DNA of 17,100 nt from an uncultured Oscillibacter sp. (GTDB lineage Bacteria > Bacillota > Clostridia > Oscillospirales > Oscillospiraceae). The stretch spans positions 1 to 17,100 of the forward strand of contig CAJUJW010000053.1 of assembly GCA_910586735.1 (NCBI GenBank), given 5' to 3'. Positions within the stretch are counted from its first letter, which is position 1. Each line of letters starts with the position of its first letter. Below the pieces are notes generated by a model that was given only the letters and a program-made list of their open reading frames with translations, ran no database searches and had not been told where the DNA came from. Below, in pieces: positions 1 through 5,813 of the stretch. The translations under genes were made by a program, and so were the position numbers.

Positions 1-339
1 AATGATAGTGGAACCATCTGCCGTCCAAGCCCACGGTACAGTCGCTGGCGCAATCCGTTGTTCCATCCGCCCAGGCGCCGCCCGAAAGCACCTGTGTCAA
101 AATCTCCGCGTCCTCCTCCGACAGCTCGGCCGCCTCTCCGTCCGCTCCTTTTACCACATACTTCGAGACATCGAGCGTTCCTGCTCCACGGTCCGGTGCG
201 TGATCTCCGCTTTCGTTACATCATCTGCGATGTAAGCCGCTATGGGACGGCCTGGACCGCTCCCTTCAGGGGCAGGCACACAGCCCGTCAGGCCAAACAA
301 GCAGATCAGAGCCGAGAACAGTATGGTTATCGTTTTCAT
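1..339 (-). pseudogene. Small lipoprotein gene, frameshifted, running off the left edge
   Basis: The start at 339 has an AAGGGGAG-type ribosome binding site 8 nt upstream and overlaps the previous gene's stop (ATGA), so translation is probably coupled. Residues 1-20 form a lipoprotein signal peptide ending in the lipobox LTGC, so the product would be exported and lipid-anchored at Cys20. The starting frame stops at 151 after 62 aa. A neighbouring frame then stays open from about 180 to the window edge and reads convincingly as the rest of the protein (TLDVSKYVVKGADGE, later GGAWADGTTDC). The segment ending in a Trp-Phe-His-Tyr-His run resembles small exported proteins of Clostridia, from memory only. 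A one-base indel near 172-195 is the simplest explanation: a real pseudogene or a sequencing error. It probably belonged to the sigma-factor operon upstream. Confidence 0.6.
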
Positions 340-627
340 TTGCATTTCTCCCCTTCCATGATGAGCGGACAGGGCTTCCAACGCAGTTCGCATTCCCCGG
401 TGGCATTTATAAACTGCCAGCGCAGATAATACCTGCTGTCCGCATACAATTCCACCCTGCTGGAAGGACAGCGGCGGTTCAGCTTTAATAAGGGCCGCTT
501 CTTTCTGTCAAGCAAGGAAAACTCCGCCTCCCCCTTTGACAATTGCGTATTCAGTATCAGCTCATAGGAAATACATCACGGCACAAAGGAAAATCGCAAG
601 CATTGCAAAGCAGGCCCATATATTCAA
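336..627 (-). pseudogene. Single-TM small envelope protein, probably frameshifted near 567
   Basis: A TTG start at 627 follows GGAGGG with 7 nt spacing. It opens a 21-codon frame that is essentially one membrane helix (NIWACFAMLAIFLCAVMYFL) and stops at 562. Another frame, open across the same point, continues with YELILNTQLSKGEAEF and ends at 336 in a soluble domain finishing ATGECELRWK. Joined at about 565-572, the two give a protein of roughly 95 aa with an N-terminal anchor and a small extracytoplasmic domain. Read separately, the second piece has no convincing start: its TTG at 542 lacks a good ribosome binding site. The stop overlaps the lipoprotein start by ATGA. The gene follows the sigma factor's terminators, so it may have had its own promoter or depended on read-through. 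The family is not recognised. The 21-aa peptide could also be a genuine small membrane protein. Confidence 0.45.
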
Positions 628-670
628 TATTTGTCCCTCCCAACCACTCGTTTCGTCTGTCCAGGCAACA

Positions 671-715
671 GAAAATCCGCTCCCTCACTATGTTAACGCA
701 ACGAGGAAGCGGATT
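671..715 (-). terminator. Hairpin downstream of the sigma factor gene
   Basis: A 13-bp inverted repeat with one mismatch (674-686 with 703-715; AATCCGCTTCCTC against GAGGGAGCGGATT on the minus strand) has a 16-nt loop. TTTTC follows on the minus strand. It would end the sigma-factor transcript. The loop is longer than usual, so confidence is moderate. Confidence 0.5.
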
Positions 716-730
716 CTCACATGATTTTCT

Positions 731-754
731 AAAAAACCTGAAAAACTTTTTCAG
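731..754 (-). terminator. A/T-rich palindrome and T-run just after the sigma factor stop
   Basis: On the minus strand CTGAAAAAGTTTTTCAG (738-754) is a near-perfect palindrome, followed one base later by six T residues (731-736). It lies 19 nt after the sigma gene stop. The stem is mostly A-T, so it would be weak alone, but it may act with the hairpin at 671-715. Confidence 0.4.
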
Positions 755-772
755 AGCCATGACGGAAGGTCG

Positions 773-1300
773 TTACGCATCCATCAAAAAGCCTTCCTGC
801 TCCACGATATTCCGCAGGAACTGGCGGCCCCGGCTGATCCGAGTGCTGACCGCCGTTTTCGTCAAACACAGTTTGGAGGCGATTTCCCCATCGGAGTAGC
901 CCACCATCTTCATCTCCAGGGCCGCACGGTACGACAGGGGCAGACGGGCAAAGGTCTCCACCAGGGTGTGATAATCGCTGACAGACTCCGCCGTTTCCGT
1001 AAAGCCGTCCCAATCCTCCAGCGGAGCGGCGTCCTTCTTCTTGCGCTGGAGAGAAATCGCCTCGTTCCTGGCAATCACAATGACCTGCGGAGCCAAATCC
1101 TTGGCCGGTATGTTCTGAAACCTGGAAAACTTCTTGATGATCCGCAGGAAGGCATTGTGAACCGCGTCTTCCGCATCCTGATCGTTATGCAGGATACTGT
1201 CCGCCACATGGAACATTTTCTCACGGTATTTCAGGTAGATTTCCTCAAACCGGACCTTTTCCTCCGGCGTATCCAGCATTTGCAGATAGAGCATCAGCAT
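773..1300 (-). CDS. ECF-type RNA polymerase sigma factor (sigma-70 family)
   Basis: The 175-aa product has the two-domain layout of extracytoplasmic-function sigma factors. Residues about 15-85 form region 2, with the acidic stretch NDQDAEDAVHNAFLRI that binds core polymerase and the -10 element. Residues about 117-165 form region 4, with the helix-turn-helix YSDGEIASKLCLTKTAVSTR that reads the -35. The ATG at 1300 was chosen because AGGAGG lies at 1309-1314, 8 nt upstream. The frame stays open to 1462, but no ribosome binding site supports those earlier starts. A TTGACT/TATGAT promoter lies about 185 nt upstream. No anti-sigma gene is recognisable nearby. The next genes downstream are a broken membrane-anchored protein and a broken lipoprotein, so the usual sigma/anti-sigma pairing may have been lost. 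Function follows from the family; the target promoters are unknown. Confidence 0.9.
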   Translation of the reverse strand: MLMLYLQMLDTPEEKVRFEEIYLKYREKMFHVADSILHNDQDAEDAVHNAFLRIIKKFSRFQNIPAKDLAPQVIVIARNEAISLQRKKKDAAPLEDWDGFTETAESVSDYHTLVETFARLPLSYRAALEMKMVGYSDGEIASKLCLTKTAVSTRISRGRQFLRNIVEQEGFLMDA

Positions 1301-1372
1301 AGGCGCTACCTCCTGACAGGCGTTTGGAGCCCGAAAACATACCTTCCTACTTGCATATCGGCAAATTCCATT

Positions 1373-1406
1373 AAAAAACAAGGTTTTGGGCAAATATCCC
1401 CCAAAA
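1373..1406 (-). promoter_or_regulatory. Possible attenuator hairpin in the sigma factor leader
   Basis: On the minus strand TTTTGGG (1400-1406) pairs with CCCAAAA (1384-1390) across a 9-nt loop. Five bases later there is a run of six T (1373-1378). It lies between the predicted transcription start (about 1485) and the sigma start codon (1300). The stem is only 7 bp, so this is tentative. Confidence 0.22.
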
Positions 1407-1491
1407 GCAGGAACTTTAAGGGCCTTTTGAGCTTCATCCTTCTCACTGCCGGACGAAACCAAGCAGAATGATATGCCGGAACGCTGTCTCT

Positions 1492-1520
1492 ATCATATCG
1501 GCAATTGGTCAAAAAGTCAA
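1492..1520 (-). promoter_or_regulatory. Sigma-70-type promoter for the ECF sigma gene
   Basis: The minus strand has TTGACT (1515-1520), a 17-nt spacer and TATGAT (1492-1497), close to consensus for the housekeeping sigma factor. Transcription should start near 1485, leaving a leader of about 185 nt before the ATG at 1300. No other gene start lies between. The leader contains one weak hairpin at 1373-1406 and otherwise nothing recognisable. Confidence 0.75.
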
Positions 1521-1549
1521 GGTTTGTAAAAAGCGGCGGCGAATCATTC

Positions 1550-2002
1550 CTACGATACAGCGGGTTCGTCCAGGTCGAAGCCTGGGGCAATGATAGTGTC
1601 GGGGTATTCGGAGAGGGTGCTGCCCTTGTCAGGAAGTTCCTACGCCATACTCCATGAGGAAAGTTTCCGCGCCGGCTTTACCATATCCTCAAATTCAGAG
1701 ATTGCAATAATGTCCCGTCTAGGCCCCGTTTGAAAAATGTCAAAACGCCCAAACGGCGGATCTTTTTCCGCCACTCTGCGTTAAATTTTCTTGCCGGGCG
1801 ACAGCCCGCCTGCGAAAATTTGCCTTGATTGGCGGAAAAATCTCTCGCCGTTGGTCATTCCGCCATTTTTCAAACAGGGCCTAGTGAGGTAACGTATCAC
1901 ATAATCCCCTCCGTCAATCGTAATCATACTGCCTTTGAAAGCGTGACCGCCATTGCTGTTATCTTCTGACACTATCATACTAACGGACCGGAGCATGGTC
2001 AA
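1550..2002 (-). pseudogene. Unrecognised gene interrupted by a MITE-like element
   Basis: A TTG start at 2002 has AAGGAG (2009-2014) 6 nt upstream. The frame encodes about 40 residues (including VSMIVSEDNSNGG and GSMITIDGGDYVIRYLT) before entering the 164-bp element at 1720-1883. The element appends about 33 codons and a stop at 1781. If the element and one copy of its TA target duplication are removed, the frame continues as RRDIIAISEFEDMVKPARKL down to a TAG at 1640-1642. Beyond that stop the same frame stays open through LPDKGSTLSEYPDTIIAPGF to 1550. The original gene therefore probably encoded about 95-100 aa and now carries both an insertion and an in-frame stop. The family is not recognised. 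No promoter was found; a strong terminator lies directly upstream. Confidence 0.55.
1720..1883. mobile_element. MITE-like foldback element, 164 bp with its flanking TAs
   Basis: The ends are near-perfect inverted repeats: TAGGCCCCGTTTGAAAAATG at 1720-1739 matches the reverse complement of the right end at 1864-1883 with one difference. The whole element is an imperfect palindrome. Paired inner blocks include ATTTTTCCGCC-type arms (around 1761-1773 and 1830-1842) and AAATTTTC...GCCGGGC with GCCCGCC...GAAAATTT around the centre at 1783-1821. The terminal TA on each side behaves as a target duplication, because removing one TA plus the element restores the interrupted reading frame. TA duplication and short terminal repeats fit the IS630/Tc1-mariner type. 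It has no transposase and would need one in trans. No second copy is seen in the window. Confidence 0.75.
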
Positions 2003-2033
2003 GCCCCGCTCCTTTAAGCAAAGACCGGCTGAA

Positions 2034-2070
2034 AAGGACAGAGGCCCTGCATCTCAGGGCCTCCGTCCTT
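2034..2070 (-). terminator. Strong intrinsic terminator after the HTH regulator gene
   Basis: A 16-bp stem with one non-Watson-Crick position (AAGGACGGAGGCCCTG against CAGGGCCTCTGTCCTT on the minus strand) and a 5-nt loop is followed by TTTTC. It lies 12 nt downstream of the stop at 2082. It should end the chaperone/HTH operon and insulate the interrupted gene beyond it. Confidence 0.8.
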
Positions 2071-2081
2071 CTCTTACGCCT

Positions 2082-2468
2082 TTACAGCTCTTTTAGAAGT
2101 TCCTCCGCAGATACGCCATACAGCTTTGCCAGGGCGATCAGATTCGCCGTTGAGGGATCGGACGTGCCGTTTTCCCATTTGCTGACCGCCTGCCGGCTGA
2201 CGCCCACCGCCTCCGCCACGAACTCCTGGGACATCCTGCACCGGGCCCGGTTCTCCTGGAGCCTCTCCCCAAGGGTCCCCCGGACCCGGTTCTCCTGGAG
2301 CCTCTCCCCAAGGGTCCCCCGGACTTCCTTGGCCTCCGCTCTCGCCGGGCTGCCCTTGATGTACTTGCGCAGTGCCCTCACCACAAGAAAAATCAGGTAC
2401 ACGAAGAGAGCGGCCAGGGGAATCAAAATCAGCAGCGAAAATAGAATAACCTTGAATCCTGCGGCCAT
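2082..2468 (-). CDS. Membrane-anchored HTH (XRE/Cro-type) protein
   Basis: The 128-aa product has one N-terminal membrane helix (residues about 7-30, ILFSLLILIPLAALFVYLIF), a short basic linker, and a C-terminal XRE-type helix-turn-helix (residues about 67-126, including MSQEFVAEAVGVSRQAVSKW). The DNA-binding domain would face the cytoplasm while tethered to the membrane. The ATG at 2468 follows AAGGAGGTGG with about 7 nt spacing. Residues 49-61 and 62-74 are an exact duplicate (VRGTLGERLQENR), encoded by a perfect 39-bp tandem repeat that lengthens the linker and first helix of the HTH domain. It lies 117 nt downstream of the second J-domain gene with no clear promoter or terminator between, so it may be the last gene of the chaperone operon. 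No target site is known. Small transmembrane-HTH proteins of this shape are common in Clostridia. Confidence 0.82.
   Translation of the reverse strand: MAAGFKVILFSLLILIPLAALFVYLIFLVVRALRKYIKGSPARAEAKEVRGTLGERLQENRVRGTLGERLQENRARCRMSQEFVAEAVGVSRQAVSKWENGTSDPSTANLIALAKLYGVSAEELLKEL
2246..2323. repeat. Perfect 39-bp tandem duplication inside the HTH gene
   Basis: Two identical 39-bp copies lie head to tail (2246-2284 and 2285-2323). At 13 codons each the reading frame is kept and 13 residues are duplicated. Complete identity suggests a recent event, such as replication slippage, or selection against divergence. Copy number could vary between strains. Confidence 0.95.
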
Positions 2469-2585
2469 GAAGCCACCTCCTTTTCGCTTCGATTTTATCC
2501 CGACAAGGGCGGTTGCGGCTGCCAACTATTCCGCAACTTTGGGTTGCCGGGAGGGTGGAACAGCGCCTGTCGTCCGGCGGGCCGC

Positions 2586-5500
2586 CTATTCCAGCGTATC
2601 CCCCACCAGCTCCGCCCACAGCGTTTCATAGGGCCGGGGCTTCACCGGGTTTTCCCTGGCGTACTCGCCCATGGGGCTGGTGACCCGCTCGGGACGGTCC
2701 AGGTTGGCAAGCAGCAGGTCCAGGGCGTTTCGCAGGGCGGGCAGGTCGTGGATGAGGTAGGCGGGGGTGACCTTGCCCAGGAAGGTGTCCTTGGGATACT
2801 TCTTCCCCTCCACGTCCATATAGGTCCACTTGTCCGCCGCATGGAACTCCGCCGTCTTCTTGTCCTCCCGGACCCAGGCCAGGAGGAAGCGCCCGCTGTC
2901 CTGCCGGAGGACGATGTGCCGCCGCTCTCCCGCCGTCTTCCCCCAGGTGAGCCGGAGCTTTTGGCCGCCGCCCAGGAGAAAGTCTGCCAGGAGCTGCTGG
3001 ACCTTGGGGCGGTTCCCCTCTGTCACCGCCAGGGTCTCCACGCTCCCCCCGTCGTCTACCCGGGCGGCGGAGCTGGGATGCTCATAGAAGTAGAAGGGCG
3101 CGTCGGGCCGGTTGTGGGCCCGCTCCATGGGGAAGCCGCCCAGGAGCTGCTTGTCCAGATTGTACTTTACCCGCCCATGATCCACGTTGACGGCATAGCT
3201 CCAGATGCGGCCCGCCATGGGCTTGACGTTGTTGGGCCAGCTGACCTGAGAGAAGATCTCCCCCAGATGCCGCCGGATGGTGAAGAAGTTCCGGTGGAGT
3301 ACGTTCGGGAACAACCGGCTCTGCCGGAAGGGGACGGCCTGGGGGACGTGCTTGTCCTGCCCGTAGATCTCCGGCTTTTCCAGGAGGGCGCAGCTCTCGG
3401 CACAGAAGTCGTCGAAGTAAAGACAGATGTACCGACCGCCGCTTTTCATCAGCACCAGGGACCGCCGGGGCTCATAGTCCATGGGCGGCTCATCCACCGG
3501 GAAGGCGCACTTCCAGGACCACTCCAGCCGCTCCACCCGGCCCGTTGAGAAAAGCGTCAGCAGCTCCTCCAGCTTCTCCGCCGTGACCGCCTCCCCGTGG
3601 AGCTCCACTGGGGTACTCCAAAGGGGCGGGAGGTCCTTGTCCTTACTGCGGACGGCATAGTCCCACTGGACATAGACCGCCTCCGGCAGGACCTTCAGCG
3701 CCTCCATGGGGAAGCCCTTGGGGTGGAGCTGGCCGTCCAAGAGCTGCTTTGCCAGGGCCTCGGCGGTCTGGGCGTCCCGGACGTCCTCGAATTGCTCCAT
3801 CAGCTTCTGTCCGAAGGGCGTCTGCTGGAACAGGGCCAGCACCCGGTCCCGCTGGAACCAGATGCAGACGTACAGCACCTCCGTGTTCTCGGCAAAAATC
3901 TGATAGGGCAGGAAACTGACCGGAGGCAGGGACCGGGCCCACTCCGGTTCCTCCGCGCCCTCCATGCCCACCGCGTCGGGAATTGGAAGCCCGCAGACCT
4001 GATCGGCAAGGCAGGCGGCGATGAAGGCCCGTCCCTCCTCCGGGGCGGCGGTGTCCTCCAGGCGGCGGAGGATTTCCGCTTTCACGGTTTCGTACTGATT
4101 GTAGTCGGCGGCGGTGATGGGCAGAAGCCGCAGGAACGTATCGGCGTTCGTGGCCCACTCCATCAGCTGGTCCCATATGAGGCAGGGGCGGCGTACCGGC
4201 TCTCCGTTTCTCAAAAAGCTCATATACCGAAGGTGGAATTGGACAGTGAACATGTCCTTCCCCAGTTTCAACGTCACGGAGACCGGCTCCGGGGTCTCCT
4301 CCCCCTCCACGCCCAGGAACTTCCGGCTCCACTCCGGCAGGTAGGGAAACTCCTGGTTGAGATACCCCAACAGGGGCTGTTTCGTCTCCCGGTCCATGGA
4401 GTGATAAAACCCGGTGTTCAGCCAATAGCGGAAGAGGGGCCGGCAGGCAAGGGTCAAGGTCTCCGGTATCTCCGCCTCGTTGTCCTGATGGTTCCGCAGG
4501 TCGATTCTCCGGCGGCGGCGGGAGTCTTCTATCAGCTGTGTCAGCTGGGCAGCGCAGGGGGCGTCCGGGTTTTTCGCGTAGTAGTCCAGGACCTCCTGGG
4601 CAAAGTGTTCCCCGCTCCACTGGACATGGTATTTCATGTGCTCTTCCGCGAACTTGCGGTTCCGCAAAGCCTTCTGGAAGTCCGGGCGGCTGAAAAAGGC
4701 CCTGACCTCTGCCCCGGCCTGTTCCCAATCCTCCGGTTTCCCGGTCTCCTCCAGGGCCCGTACCTTTTGGCGGAAGGCCTCAAATTCCCTGTTCAGCGTT
4801 CGGATGTCCAGCTCTCCCTCGGCGATGTCGGGGAATTGCTCCAGCACCCGGGCCCGAAGGTCCCCATAGAGCAGCTTGGCCCGGCCCATGAGGGCGGTTT
4901 TCAGCTCCAGCTTCTGCCAGGCCATTTGATAAAGCTCCTTGGGCAGCTTCTCCCGCCGGAAGAAGTGGTTGATGAGCCGCATCCCCGCCGGGTGGCGCTC
5001 CGACGGCGTGGGGTTTCTGTCCTCGAAGTTCCCGATCATATAGCAGTCCAAAATGCTCCCCGCTTTTTTCAGCTTTCCCTCGGTCCAGCGGCCCTTCTCC
5101 GCCAGACGGACAAGGGCCCGGTAGTCCGCGACGCTCCGGGAGATTGCCCGCTCCGCGCCCTTGAGGGGCTTCACCGCAGGGCCCCGGGCGGCCAGCTGGA
5201 ACAAGAACTCCTGTCCCTCGAATTGGGCGTCCTGTTCGATTCGGAAACTGAACTCCGTCCGCTCACTGCCGTCCGAGTTCCGGTACACCGACCGGTCCAC
5301 GGCAAACTGGTAGACGGCGCACAGCCAGGTCAAAAACTCCCGGGGGATGGGATACTCCTCCTCCAGCCGGACGGCTTGCTCCAGAAGAAAGCCCGCAAAG
5401 CGGCGTTCCCAGCCAACGTCCAGGAAGTCCCCGGAGGTGAAGTAGTCCATCCACGCCTGGGGGTCCTTCCGCCGCTTCCCGGTGTAGAGGTCCAGGAAGG

Positions 5501-5798
5501 CCTTCGACGCCGGGTGGTCCGCGAAGGGGTTGGGGCCTTCGTCAATAACGGCCGGGCGGTCTGTCAGGGTCCAGCCTTCATCTTCCGGTTCCGCCGCCTC
5601 CGGTACGGTGGGCGGGGACGCAGCTTCTTCCCGGCCCTCGGCGTAGGCCAGCGCCGCCTGATAGGCCTGCCGAAGTTTGAGAAAGCCCTCCGCGTCCTCC
5701 TCCGGGTGGCAGGTCTTGGCCTTCTCGGCGTAGGCCCGCTTGATGGCGGAGACGTCTTTTGTGGGGTCCAGGCCCAATGTGGTCCAAATATCATCCAT
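2586..5798 (-). CDS. Giant J-domain protein A (1,070 aa), probable HscC co-chaperone
   Basis: Residues 1-55 form a short J-like domain: IWTTLGLDPTKDVSAIKRAY (helices I-II), then HPEEDAEGF, then LRQAYQAALAYA (helix III). The catalytic loop reads HPE (31-33) where classical J-proteins have HPD. Such proteins stimulate ATP hydrolysis by a partner Hsp70, here presumably the HscC-like protein two genes upstream. After an acidic/proline linker (about 55-85), nearly 1,000 residues of soluble, unrecognised sequence follow, with no membrane segment. Blocks shared with paralogue B include RHPAGMRLINHF (about 270), a YWLNTGFY-type block (about 460) and RPCLIWDQ (about 538). The ATG at 5798 has AAAGGAGG 9 nt upstream, overlapping the stop of the preceding gene. 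The gap to that gene is 15 nt, so they are co-transcribed. The long C-terminal part probably binds substrates, by inference only. Confidence 0.85.
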   Translation of the reverse strand: MDDIWTTLGLDPTKDVSAIKRAYAEKAKTCHPEEDAEGFLKLRQAYQAALAYAEGREEAASPPTVPEAAEPEDEGWTLTDRPAVIDEGPNPFADHPASKAFLDLYTGKRRKDPQAWMDYFTSGDFLDVGWERRFAGFLLEQAVRLEEEYPIPREFLTWLCAVYQFAVDRSVYRNSDGSERTEFSFRIEQDAQFEGQEFLFQLAARGPAVKPLKGAERAISRSVADYRALVRLAEKGRWTEGKLKKAGSILDCYMIGNFEDRNPTPSERHPAGMRLINHFFRREKLPKELYQMAWQKLELKTALMGRAKLLYGDLRARVLEQFPDIAEGELDIRTLNREFEAFRQKVRALEETGKPEDWEQAGAEVRAFFSRPDFQKALRNRKFAEEHMKYHVQWSGEHFAQEVLDYYAKNPDAPCAAQLTQLIEDSRRRRRIDLRNHQDNEAEIPETLTLACRPLFRYWLNTGFYHSMDRETKQPLLGYLNQEFPYLPEWSRKFLGVEGEETPEPVSVTLKLGKDMFTVQFHLRYMSFLRNGEPVRRPCLIWDQLMEWATNADTFLRLLPITAADYNQYETVKAEILRRLEDTAAPEEGRAFIAACLADQVCGLPIPDAVGMEGAEEPEWARSLPPVSFLPYQIFAENTEVLYVCIWFQRDRVLALFQQTPFGQKLMEQFEDVRDAQTAEALAKQLLDGQLHPKGFPMEALKVLPEAVYVQWDYAVRSKDKDLPPLWSTPVELHGEAVTAEKLEELLTLFSTGRVERLEWSWKCAFPVDEPPMDYEPRRSLVLMKSGGRYICLYFDDFCAESCALLEKPEIYGQDKHVPQAVPFRQSRLFPNVLHRNFFTIRRHLGEIFSQVSWPNNVKPMAGRIWSYAVNVDHGRVKYNLDKQLLGGFPMERAHNRPDAPFYFYEHPSSAARVDDGGSVETLAVTEGNRPKVQQLLADFLLGGGQKLRLTWGKTAGERRHIVLRQDSGRFLLAWVREDKKTAEFHAADKWTYMDVEGKKYPKDTFLGKVTPAYLIHDLPALRNALDLLLANLDRPERVTSPMGEYARENPVKPRPYETLWAELVGDTLE

Positions 5799-5813
5799 TC
5801 CGCTGTGCCTCCT

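Noticed and set aside
1301..1462. N-terminal extension of the sigma factor to 1462
   Set aside because: The frame is open but has no ribosome binding site, and the added residues do not look like a sigma domain. The ATG at 1300 has AGGAGG and gives the normal ECF length.
2469..2585. Promoter for the HTH gene in the gap after J-protein A
   Set aside because: A TAAAAT-like box is present, but no -35 lies at a suitable distance. It was not called.
2544..3548. Plus-strand open frame of about 334 codons
   Set aside because: It is antisense to the end of J-protein A, with shadow-like composition and no supporting start signal.
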